In this document: positions 25,210-32,402 of the stretch, piece after piece
Layout of the letters: every line of letters starts with the position of its first letter
Position numbering within the stretch: the stretch's first letter is position 1
From: Spirosoma panaciterrae DSM 21099
Lineage (GTDB): Bacteria; Bacteroidota; Bacteroidia; Cytophagales; Spirosomataceae
Direction: 5' to 3'
Length of the DNA: 35,657 nucleotides
NCBI RefSeq assembly: GCF_000374025.1
Contig: NZ_KB893209.1
Location: 1 to 35,657 of the forward strand
Translations under genes and position numbers: made by a program
The notes under the pieces: generated by a model
The model's database searches: none
The model's input: only the letters and a program-made list of their open reading frames with translations
What the model was told of the DNA's origin: nothing

Positions 25210-26373
25210 ATGAAAATGATTTCCTTCTGTTCCACTATAGTCTTTTTGAGTGGATTAACTAGCCTGAGTCTTCCTTCGGCGCGGGCAATGGTAGTACCCC
25301 TCCCCCACACCCTTATCATTGACTCGCTGCGGATTGAAAAAAAAGACGGAAAACGGTTTATCCTGCATCGGGTCGATGAAGGGCAAACCCTTTACGCTAT
25401 CTCCCGAAAATACAAACGATCCGTAGCCGAGATAAAAGCGGCCAACCCCGACATGAAAGAAGCGGTTCGTTATGACCAGCTTATCCTGATTCCGGTTCCA
25501 GATGGTGCACTGAGCCGGAAAGAAGAGAAGGCCATTGATAAAGCCATAAAGAAACAGGAAAAAGAAGCCAAACGGGAAGCCCGCGAACGAGAAAAAGAAA
25601 CCGAGAAAGTCGCAGACGCAAGAACCGTAGCTAAAGCTGAGAGAGCGCCGGAAAAGGAGGTTAAAAAACCGGACGATCCAGCCCAGTCAGGCATCCATGT
25701 GGTTGAAGTGGGGCAAACTCTGTACAGCCTTGCGAATCGATACGGTGTTTCGCAGGCCGATATTCGCAAATGGAACAATTTGCCGGGCAATAATGTGCTG
25801 ATTGGACAACCACTGATTGTTTCCGAAAAAGCCTATCTGGATCGAACCCCATCCAATGCAGTAGCCGCCACCAAATCGACCGAAACACCCAGCCGCCCAA
25901 CGCCATCGCATCCGGTCGATACTAATACCCATGAATCTCGCCCCCACGATACCCGGCCCACTACCCGCACCGAACCCAAGCCTGACCACCGCAACGAAAC
26001 GGATACGCCCACGCGCACCTCAGCTCCTGGCACAAAGCCTGCCGAACCAGAGCCGGAGCCGCCCCGTCCCGGCAACGATGCGCCAATGCCAACCCAGGGC
26101 CGTCGTATCTCCTCGAGTGGTGTAGCCGAAATGATCGACGGTACTGATGGCTCCGGTAAATTCCTTGCCCTGCACCGGACAGCCCCCATCGGAACCCTGG
26201 TACAAGTCCGAAACGAGTTCAATAATCAGAGCTTATGGGTAAAAGTTATTGGCCGACTCCCCAATACAGGCATCAACGATAAGATCCTAATTAAGCTCTC
26301 AAGTCAGGCTTTCGCGAAACTTTCGCCCGAGGATCGGCGTTTTCGGGCAGAGGTCAGTTATATTGTGAAATAA
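25210..26373 (+). CDS. secreted LysM protein with RlpA-like double-psi beta-barrel end
   Basis: This 387-residue protein has a Sec signal (about residues 1-26, ending ARA), a first LysM repeat (about 50-97; HRVDEGQTLYAISRKYKRSVAEIKAANP region), a Lys/Glu-rich charged helix (about 103-155) and a second LysM (about 162-206; VEVGQTLYSLANRYGVSQADI). A Pro/Thr-rich linker (about 206-295) leads to a C-terminal segment resembling RlpA (SGVAEMIDGTDGSGKFLALHRTAPIGTLVQVRN, VKVIGRLPNTG). LysM binds peptidoglycan glycan chains, and RlpA-type domains cut naked glycan at septa or bind it. A wall-remodelling or wall-binding role in the periplasm follows. The catalytic Asp/His of true RlpA could not be checked by eye. 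It begins a tight three-gene run. Confidence 0.87.
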   Translation: MKMISFCSTIVFLSGLTSLSLPSARAMVVPLPHTLIIDSLRIEKKDGKRFILHRVDEGQTLYAISRKYKRSVAEIKAANPDMKEAVRYDQLILIPVPDGALSRKEEKAIDKAIKKQEKEAKREAREREKETEKVADARTVAKAERAPEKEVKKPDDPAQSGIHVVEVGQTLYSLANRYGVSQADIRKWNNLPGNNVLIGQPLIVSEKAYLDRTPSNAVAATKSTETPSRPTPSHPVDTNTHESRPHDTRPTTRTEPKPDHRNETDTPTRTSAPGTKPAEPEPEPPRPGNDAPMPTQGRRISSSGVAEMIDGTDGSGKFLALHRTAPIGTLVQVRNEFNNQSLWVKVIGRLPNTGINDKILIKLSSQAFAKLSPEDRRFRAEVSYIVK

Positions 26374-26376
26374 GTT

Positions 26377-26589
26377 ATGGAAACTAAAGAAGAACGGATT
26401 GCTCGTAGACACCGGGAACGCGACGAGGAGATGAAAGCTTCGCCCGGTTACATAACCTTCAGTATTATGTTTACTCTGGCCTATCCGTTCATTGCCGTTT
26501 TTACCTTTGTCATGTCTACTTTGCTGGCGATCTTTTCAGGCATTTCACGAGCCCTGGCCTGGGTAGTCAGTGGTGGAAAAAGTAAATGA
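26377..26589 (+). CDS. small single-pass membrane protein, unknown function
   Basis: This 70-residue protein has a highly charged N-terminus (ETKEERIARRHRERDEEMK) and one long hydrophobic stretch (about residues 26-62), possibly two short helices, ending in a basic tail. No family was recognised. It starts three bases after the LysM gene and its stop overlaps the start of the next gene (ATGA), so it is translated in the same unit. The context suggests an envelope accessory role, but this is only positional. Confidence 0.75.
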   Translation: METKEERIARRHRERDEEMKASPGYITFSIMFTLAYPFIAVFTFVMSTLLAIFSGISRALAWVVSGGKSK

Positions 26590-27380
26590 TACCCAACCAT
26601 TTTTCGTCCCTACATAATTTTCTGGATGCAAAGGCCGATCAATACAATCGGCCTTCGTTCATTGAGCGCGACCCGATCAGCATACCACATCGGTTCAGTC
26701 AGAAACAGGATATTGAAATCATGGGATTCTGGGCGGCCGTACTCGCCTGGGGCCAGCGGCCTGTGATCCTGAAAAAATCGGCCCAACTGGTTGACCTGAT
26801 GGATGGCACCCCGTACGATTTTATTCGGAATCACCAGGAAAGCGACCTGAAGCGTTTCCTTTCGTTCAAACACCGGACCTTCAACGCCACCGACGCGCTC
26901 TATTTTCTCCACTTCTTCCGCCAGTATTACCAGCAGTACGACTCCCTGGAAGATGCTTTTTTACCCCATTTATCCGCTTCGTTACAGCCATCCCCAACCG
27001 TCGAAACGGGTTTGATTGCGTTTCACGACCGATTTTGTGGCCTTACGGATTTCTTTCCAGAGCGCACCCGGAAACACATTGCTACCCCTGCCCGCAACTC
27101 ATCCTGCAAACGGCTTCTCATGTTTCTGCGCTGGATGGTTCGTCAGGACGATCGGGGGGTTGATTTTGGCTTATGGACTCGCATTCAGCCCAGCCAGTTG
27201 GTGATGCCTATTGATGTACACGTGAACCGGGTAGCGCGCCAATTAGGCTTACTTATCCGGCCACAAACCGACTGGAGAGCCGCTCTGGAACTGACCGAAA
27301 CCCTGCGTCAATTTGACCCGACGGACCCCGTTCGTTATGATTTTGCTCTGTTTGGGCTGGGCGTCGAAGGCGAATTATAA
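26586..27380 (+). CDS. TIGR02757 family protein (DUF2400)
   Basis: This 264-residue cytoplasmic protein matches the TIGR02757 family, common in Bacteroidota and of unknown function. Recognisable blocks are YNRPSFIERDPISIPHRFS, DIEIMGFWAAVLAWGQR, the CKRLLMFLRWMVRQDDRGVDFGLW segment and MPIDVHVNRVARQLGL, which recall a helical DNA-glycosylase-like region. The start overlaps the upstream stop by four bases, showing translational coupling. Whether the family acts on DNA is unproven. Confidence 0.88.
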   Translation: MIPNHFSSLHNFLDAKADQYNRPSFIERDPISIPHRFSQKQDIEIMGFWAAVLAWGQRPVILKKSAQLVDLMDGTPYDFIRNHQESDLKRFLSFKHRTFNATDALYFLHFFRQYYQQYDSLEDAFLPHLSASLQPSPTVETGLIAFHDRFCGLTDFFPERTRKHIATPARNSSCKRLLMFLRWMVRQDDRGVDFGLWTRIQPSQLVMPIDVHVNRVARQLGLLIRPQTDWRAALELTETLRQFDPTDPVRYDFALFGLGVEGEL

Positions 27381-27401
27381 ACTGTATGGCCATTCTGGCT
27401 A

Positions 27402-27442
27402 CCTTTATCCCAATTCTCTTTTTTTATTGGGATTAATAAAGG
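27402..27442 (+). terminator. imperfect hairpin after TIGR02757 gene
   Basis: Two paired blocks (27402-27408 with 27436-27442, and 27409-27414 with 27426-27431) are separated by a four-base bulge, with a T-rich loop. The T-run lies in the loop and not behind the stem, so its terminator role is doubtful. Confidence 0.3.
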
Positions 27443-27502
27443 TTAATAAACAAACATTAGCCAAAACGGATTACCCAAATACGAACTTGTCAAACGAACA
27501 GG

Positions 27503-28552
27503 ATGCCATTTCAGATCACTACCCAATCCTTTGGCCCTCTCCCAACGGGCAGTACCCCACTTACCGAATACCTGCTCGAACACACCGAAACGGGTGAATT
27601 CATATCGGTAATTCCAGAATTTGGAGCGGTTTTACGTCGATTAGTGCTCCGCAAGGGCCACCATCTGTTTGCGCTGATCCAGGCTCCCGAATCTCCACAG
27701 GCACTCATGGCCGACGAAAGTTATGCCAGTGCCTTCCTGTATCCATTTGCCAGCCGGATTCGGCATGGCGTTTATCGGTTTGAAGGCACTGACTATGCCA
27801 TAAAAATGAACGAAGTTCATCGCGACAATGCCATACACGGCTTTGTCCATGGGCGCCCTTTCACGGTTGTCAACGAAGAAGTAACCCCAACCCACGCCCA
27901 ATTGGTACTCCGTTACTCGTATCAGGGCGATACATTCGGTTATCCATTTCCCTTTGTCCTGACCATTACGTATCAACTAACCCAGGCGAATCAGCTCGCG
28001 CATGGTAGTAACCCTGCCGGCGACCGGATGTGCGCACTGAAAATTACCTATACTGCTCAGAATACAGGCACTACGCGAGCTCCTGCTGCCTTTGGATGGC
28101 ATCCGTATTTCACATTCACGGAAGATGCTGAACGAACGGCTGAGTTTGTTGACGGGATGACGCTATCGTTGCCAGGCCGAACGGCTATCGTACTCGACGA
28201 TCACATGATTCCGGTTAGTCGCTATCCGTTTCAACCGGCCGAAGTGATTGATCTGCACAAACGCCAGTTGGACACACCCTTTCAAATTACCCCAACCAGC
28301 CTGCCTACCGACCATGAATCGTTTGCTGAAACCATTCTGACCTCAGGAGAAACAGGTGCACGGCTGATTGTTGGACAGCAAACCGGGGAAGGGAAAATGA
28401 ACTACCTCGTTTGCTACACCCCACCCCGGCGCGACAGTATTGCCATTGAGCCGCAGACCGCCAATGTAAATTCCTTCAACAATGGCGAAGGATTGACTAT
28501 TCTAGGCCCCGGCGACACACTTTCCGGTACCATCTGGGTGCGGCTGGATTAG
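27503..28552 (+). CDS. aldose 1-epimerase family protein
   Basis: This 349-residue cytoplasmic protein interconverts alpha and beta anomers of aldoses such as glucose or galactose. Family landmarks are visible in order: PFASRIRHGVYRFEG (about 92-106), NAIHGFVHGRPF with the substrate His (about 112-123), FGWHPYF with the catalytic His (about 199-205) and IAIEPQTANVNSFN with the catalytic Glu (about 315-328). Length is normal for the family. No signal peptide is present. The gene follows a 122-base gap after the TIGR02757 gene and is closed by a hairpin shared with the convergent gene. Confidence 0.92.
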   Translation: MPFQITTQSFGPLPTGSTPLTEYLLEHTETGEFISVIPEFGAVLRRLVLRKGHHLFALIQAPESPQALMADESYASAFLYPFASRIRHGVYRFEGTDYAIKMNEVHRDNAIHGFVHGRPFTVVNEEVTPTHAQLVLRYSYQGDTFGYPFPFVLTITYQLTQANQLAHGSNPAGDRMCALKITYTAQNTGTTRAPAAFGWHPYFTFTEDAERTAEFVDGMTLSLPGRTAIVLDDHMIPVSRYPFQPAEVIDLHKRQLDTPFQITPTSLPTDHESFAETILTSGETGARLIVGQQTGEGKMNYLVCYTPPRRDSIAIEPQTANVNSFNNGEGLTILGPGDTLSGTIWVRLD

Positions 28553-28557
28553 CCTGG

Positions 28558-28588
28558 TGGTTGAGTAGGGCAAATACCTACTCAACCA
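28558..28588. terminator. bidirectional terminator after aldose epimerase
   Basis: A perfect 12-bp stem (28558-28569 with 28577-28588) with a seven-base loop fills the gap between two convergent genes. T-tracts are short. Confidence 0.65.
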
Positions 28589-28589
28589 T

Positions 28590-29321
28590 TTACAATTGCC
28601 GGAATTTGATGTTTCGATACCAAACTGTACTGCCCCAATCCTGAAGGCCAATGCGTCCGTTGTAGCGGCCTTTACTGATCGGCGCATTTTTGAGTTTACT
28701 TTCGGCTATCCGTTTTTTCCATTCAGCGCTGGAAATATCGTACTCATGGATAACAAAGCCATTGACAGTCACCGTTAGTTTGTCGTGTTTTAATACAACA
28801 TGCACTTTATTCCACCCGCCTACTGGCCGAATCTGTCGTACACGCGCGCTGGCAACACTGAAAAAATCACCGGCACGATGTTTAGTGTCATCGGCCCTTT
28901 CATAAATGGCATCGTCTAATACCTGCAATTCCAATCCAGTATCGAAACTATTTTTGTATTGGGATTCCTCCTGGACGAAAAAGAAGATACCGCTATTCGT
29001 AAATCGCTCGACTTTCCATTCGATTTTAAACTCAAAATCGCCTGAGAAAACAACATCCGTTACTAGATCACCACCGTTAGGCGTTTTGCTTCCAATCTGA
29101 TTGGGTAGATTTAGCTTTAATGCATCCCCGTCTATTTGCCAGGCAGCCCCGATACCTTTAGTACCATAGCTGTGCCAGCCAGCCAACGTATGTCCGTCAA
29201 ATAACAATTTCCACCCCACTTTTTTTTCCTGAGCTGTTAGCCTGTTGGGTTCCTGCGCACGCATAGGTATATACGTAAAACAAAACAGAAGGGTAAGAAG
29301 GAGAAATAGACGAGCAGACAT
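28590..29321 (-). CDS. secreted 3-keto-disaccharide hydrolase domain protein (DUF1080)
   Basis: This 243-residue protein has a signal peptide (about residues 1-22, ending MRAQ) and one DUF1080/PF06439 beta-jelly-roll domain. Typical blocks are GWKLLFDGHTLAGWHSYG, GGDLVTDVVFSGDFEFKIEW, NSGIFFFVQEE, TGLELQVLDDA and a C-terminal GRIGLQDWGSTVWYRNIKFR. Members cleave 3-keto-glucosides or related sugars in the periplasm of Bacteroidota. The partner 3-keto-sugar dehydrogenase is not in the window. The gene is alone. Confidence 0.93.
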   Translation of the reverse strand: MSARLFLLLTLLFCFTYIPMRAQEPNRLTAQEKKVGWKLLFDGHTLAGWHSYGTKGIGAAWQIDGDALKLNLPNQIGSKTPNGGDLVTDVVFSGDFEFKIEWKVERFTNSGIFFFVQEESQYKNSFDTGLELQVLDDAIYERADDTKHRAGDFFSVASARVRQIRPVGGWNKVHVVLKHDKLTVTVNGFVIHEYDISSAEWKKRIAESKLKNAPISKGRYNGRIGLQDWGSTVWYRNIKFRQL

Positions 29322-29548
29322 AATACAACTTTGATTATATGGTCATCTATCTCTAAAGAAAACCCGATACTGAAACTCATCGATGTCCGACCTAGGCAGA
29401 TCCGTTTTATGAGCCTATGGCATGGAGCCCTTGTTCAACAACACCCTGTTTACTCGTCTCAAATCAGGAAGTTTACAAATTAGGCAAGCCAATAAGACGT
29501 TCATCACAGCAACCCCATACGCGTCAATACCGACCAGACAACTTGTTT

Positions 29549-30211
29549 TTACAAACTGATCCAGGCGGCATTGCTACTAACCCCCGGTTTTGACCTGCGC
29601 TTTTTGAACAACACAATGCCCGCCCCCAATAGCCAAACCAACCCACTGGCCGTGACCAAGTCTACCCAAGGTATATCACCCTGATCGGCCTGAGGTTGTA
29701 TATCAATCAGGGTATTATCTTTAAGGGTCAACGCAATCGTAAACTGGTTGCTATCCTGCAAAATAAAGCTTCGGGCTTTGCCCCCATCCGGATAAATTTT
29801 CAGTAAACAATAGTGGTTTTTCAGACTGGCAAAGCACCGCTGGCTTATGGTCAGAGTTTGTAAATGTGAGGGCATTTCGGGCAAATCAAAGCGAACATCT
29901 GTCTGATGATTCAGAATGAATAAACCCTTTTTTAGCGCTACGGCCTGATCACCGTTTGCTCTAATCTGTATGTTTTCCCGAAGTTGGTCCTCAATTAATT
30001 GCTGGAAAGCTTGCGCCTGGATTGGCTCTGACGGTTTGTAGACGCCTTTGTTTTGTAAGGCATTCTGAAAAGCGGCAAGGCTCGCACCAACAAGCAGATT
30101 CCATTGCTTATTCTTGTTCTGAACGAAAATAATCGTTGAAATCTGCGGGTTGTGCGCCTGTAAGGAGCTGGAAACGACTATAAACAGGATAAAGAACAGG
30201 CTCTTTTTCAT
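29549..30211 (-). CDS. exported protein with C-terminal membrane anchor, unknown function
   Basis: This 220-residue protein has a signal peptide (about 1-19, ending LQA), a soluble middle (about 20-180) and one hydrophobic helix (about 184-203) followed by a basic stop-transfer stretch KKRRSK. This predicts a periplasmic domain anchored to the inner membrane. No family was recognised. Two cysteines (CFASLKNHYC) sit about 10 residues apart in the middle. It lies 38 bases behind the YHYH-domain lipoprotein on the same strand, so both are probably one operon and may act together. Confidence 0.75.
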   Translation of the reverse strand: MKKSLFFILFIVVSSSLQAHNPQISTIIFVQNKNKQWNLLVGASLAAFQNALQNKGVYKPSEPIQAQAFQQLIEDQLRENIQIRANGDQAVALKKGLFILNHQTDVRFDLPEMPSHLQTLTISQRCFASLKNHYCLLKIYPDGGKARSFILQDSNQFTIALTLKDNTLIDIQPQADQGDIPWVDLVTASGLVWLLGAGIVLFKKRRSKPGVSSNAAWISL

Positions 30212-30249
30212 AAGCTCAATTTAGTAGCAATGTTGAAGAATATGCAGGC

Positions 30250-31239
30250 TCAGAAACTTACCGAAAAAGAGCCTTGCGCCCCTCGAAAGCTACTGATAAA
30301 ACTATTGCTGCCAGCCGATGCCACATGATAATGGTATCCTCTGGTTTTGTCATAATGCCCACGGTTTGCATCAAGGTCAGTAGGTTCATTACCGCTTGCA
30401 TCCAATCGTTCATACAAGCCATAACCGTCCATAGCATACCCAATCATAGCCGCATGGCCGTCACTTTGGGCGACTTTTTTGGTGAGTCCGGTGGCAGCAT
30501 GATAATGATAGCCAGTAGCCGTATTGACGTGGCCTCCTGCATCGTCCATTGGAGCCAGCGTATGGGCTCCCAGAATGGCGGATGTAGGGGCCGGTGGATC
30601 AAAATTAACCCCATTAAAAGCGATACCTACCACCGTTCCCATACCCTGAATGGAAGCCGACTTGCTTAGTTTGACGGGTTTCACAGGGATATAAAACGTT
30701 TTTTTCAATCCCGATACATAGGATGGCTGACATTCTACGCAATAGTTATTATAGGCCGCATCGACATTAGGGCGGGCAGCCGCTTCACAGGCAGCTTTTG
30801 TGTTGGTCACTTTTATACTCCCATCGGCATTGTATAATTTCCAGACGGCATCGTTATAAAAAGTGGCCAGATTTTTAACAAATGCCCCATCAACATCATA
30901 CACCTTCCCCCCTTCAAACCAAATCCCCCCTTTGCTGGCATTATCGGTAATGTTGGTTGGGCACCAGGGCCCTACCGAATGCTCAGTAGGTGTATTGTTG
31001 GTAACAATTTTATAGCAGACGGCCGAAGTGCCATCCGAAAGGGTCTTTGTTATTTTGGTTATAGGCTCGGCTAAACCCGCCTGAATAAAAAGGCCGGGAT
31101 CGACCTCAACCACAACTTCATCAGTCGGAGTAACCGTTGTTGATTCATCGCCTTTATTACAACCTAGTGAAAGCAGAGACACGATCCCCAGGCAAACAAC
31201 TGTTAAGGCAGCGTTTTTACCGTTTTTGTTGAAAAGCAT
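30250..31239 (-). CDS. YHYH domain-containing lipoprotein
   Basis: This 329-residue protein has a lipoprotein signal with Cys27 (LSLGC) followed by NKGDE. The C-terminal half is a YHYH domain: two GYHYH motifs (TGYHYHAATG and RGYHYHVASAG) frame DGHAAMIGYAMDGYGLYERLD. The paired His/Tyr clusters suggest metal binding, though the family's activity is unknown. Several Cys residues in the first half (about 75-170) may form disulfides. It leads a two-gene unit with the anchored protein downstream. A 6-bp inverted repeat lies just before the start. Confidence 0.88.
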   Translation of the reverse strand: MLFNKNGKNAALTVVCLGIVSLLSLGCNKGDESTTVTPTDEVVVEVDPGLFIQAGLAEPITKITKTLSDGTSAVCYKIVTNNTPTEHSVGPWCPTNITDNASKGGIWFEGGKVYDVDGAFVKNLATFYNDAVWKLYNADGSIKVTNTKAACEAAARPNVDAAYNNYCVECQPSYVSGLKKTFYIPVKPVKLSKSASIQGMGTVVGIAFNGVNFDPPAPTSAILGAHTLAPMDDAGGHVNTATGYHYHAATGLTKKVAQSDGHAAMIGYAMDGYGLYERLDASGNEPTDLDANRGHYDKTRGYHYHVASAGSNSFISSFRGAQGSFSVSF

Positions 31240-31243
31240 AGCT

Positions 31244-31264
31244 AACTGGAATTTGATACCAGTT
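31244..31264. promoter_or_regulatory. short inverted repeat just upstream of YHYH gene
   Basis: AACTGG (31244-31249) and CCAGTT (31259-31264) are inverted copies nine bases apart, directly before the start codon. It could be an operator or a leader stem-loop. Confidence 0.3.
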
Positions 31265-31462
31265 GCTTAGACGCTTTCCCTCCTTCGTTCCTACGCCTTA
31301 AATCGTTTTGATAAATAAGTTTGTTCTGCATACGAACGCATTCAACTGGCAATCAACCCCTTACTTTATCTCTAAAATTGTATTGCAGAACTGTATTAGG
31401 CTACGTGCGATGACCGATGTTGTGCATCTTTCTAAAAAAAGCCCTGTACTCTATATGGAACG

Positions 31463-31500
31463 GCCGACAAGTCAACCGGCCCGTAGGCTGACTTGTCGGC
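31463..31500. repeat. isolated 12-bp inverted repeat
   Basis: GCCGACAAGTCA (31463-31474) pairs perfectly with 31489-31500. The 14-base loop can fold a little further. There is no T-tract on either side, so it is not a standard terminator. Confidence 0.5.
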
Positions 31501-31598
31501 AGAACCTGGTAAACGAATAACTATAACCTCCGTCTGTATCCACAAAACTGTTTGGCGAATCCTGTTTTATGAAACAAGCAACATGGAGCGTAAACCGA

Positions 31599-31648
31599 TT
31601 AAATAGGTTTCTTGAAAAGGATGCCTATTTAAGGTTTTCAGAAAACCT
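31599..31648 (-). terminator. two small hairpins behind the EthD-like gene
   Basis: On the minus strand a 7-bp AGGTTTT stem (31632-31648) follows the stop by seven bases, and then a 9-bp stem (31599-31607 with 31624-31632). The T-run lies before and not after the stems, so their terminator role is uncertain. Confidence 0.3.
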
Positions 31649-31654
31649 AAAAAA

Positions 31655-32080
31655 TCACTTTACTACTTCACTAATCTGGATGGTAGGGCTGATGTTCGTG
31701 TATTTTGGAAAATCTGCCCTGATCGCATCTCGATTAGGAGCGATAGCAGCCTGATAATCACTAAGACTTTTTACATAGAAACTCCCAATAGCCATAAACG
31801 GCAATGGAGAGTTAGGCATTCCATTGGCAATCCCTTTTTCTATGGTATACCGGACCAGATTAGCGCCGAGTAAACCTGCCACAAACGGCATATGGCTTTT
31901 TTCATAATAATCCATATCGAACGTTTTCCCTTCTGAATAGGGGTACAAAATGGATACCTTAATCAAACCCTTATCGGCCCCTCCCGTCTGTTTATCGGAT
32001 TTAGGAGAGTTACCCTGCTGAGCCAGTGTTGAAAAACATAGGCCAAAAGCCAATACAAATGCGGCAAATATTATTTTCAT
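31655..32080 (-). CDS. secreted EthD family protein
   Basis: This 141-residue protein has a signal peptide (about residues 1-20, ending LAQ), a short polar linker and one EthD-like dimeric alpha-beta barrel domain (about 38-135). The core KVSILYPYSEGKTFDMDYYEKSHMPFV is the family hallmark. EthD proteins assist ring-ether or quinone-type chemistry, and many homologues have unknown roles. Most are cytoplasmic, so the export signal is a mild oddity, although such exported versions occur in Bacteroidota. It is not linked to a clear operon. Confidence 0.9.
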   Translation of the reverse strand: MKIIFAAFVLAFGLCFSTLAQQGNSPKSDKQTGGADKGLIKVSILYPYSEGKTFDMDYYEKSHMPFVAGLLGANLVRYTIEKGIANGMPNSPLPFMAIGSFYVKSLSDYQAAIAPNRDAIRADFPKYTNISPTIQISEVVK

Positions 32081-32289
32081 GGTATTCCTGTTTAATTGTC
32101 CGGCACGAAGCTAAAAAGATCCAGCAGAAATCCGATTTTTCTATCCAAAAGTTCAGAACATTGGCTTTACTAGCTCCCCATCTGGCAAGCCTGTCTTATG
32201 AAAGGTCGCTCAGCTTGCTCAGGCATCAGCCCACAACCATCAAACTCATTGGAGTCATTTTTTCCGGATTATAGACCTTATACTCTCTT

Positions 32290-32358
32290 TCCCCTCCACC
32301 TTGCTGGGCTGCGGGGCGAACATCCTGTCACCCCGGAAAATCACTTACGTGGAGGGGA
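32290..32358. repeat. nested inverted repeat, possible structured element
   Basis: Ten-base arms (32290-32299 with 32349-32358, core CCCCTCCAC/GTGGAGGGG) enclose a second 5-bp stem (32312-32316 with 32331-32335). The inner loop contains CATCCTGTCA, a motif that recurs near the right end of the window. Confidence 0.5.
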
Positions 32359-32371
32359 CAACAACGTATTA

Positions 32372-32399
32372 TCAAAGCTTTTTTTATATAATGCTTTGA
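32372..32399 (-). terminator. weak hairpin behind the HEXXH gene
   Basis: TCAAAGC and GCTTTGA form a 7-bp stem around a 14-base AT-rich loop, three bases behind the stop codon. No T-tract follows. Confidence 0.3.
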
Positions 32400-32402
32400 C
32401 CA

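Larger units (their letters stand above)
31240..31654. other. intergenic region between YHYH and EthD-like genes
   Basis: No gene was found in these 415 bases. They hold a short inverted repeat by the YHYH start, a 12-bp stem at 31463-31500 and two small hairpins just behind the EthD-like gene (31599-31648). The open frame at 31308-31520 reads through the 31463 hairpin and has no features. Confidence 0.5.
32081..32402. other. intergenic region with nested inverted repeats
   Basis: No gene was found. The main content is a nested inverted repeat at 32290-32358 and a T-rich-loop hairpin at 32372-32399 next to the end of the following minus-strand gene. Confidence 0.5.

Noticed and set aside
31308..31520. 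70-codon open frame between YHYH and EthD genes
   Set aside because: It overlaps the 31463 hairpin and lacks coding features.
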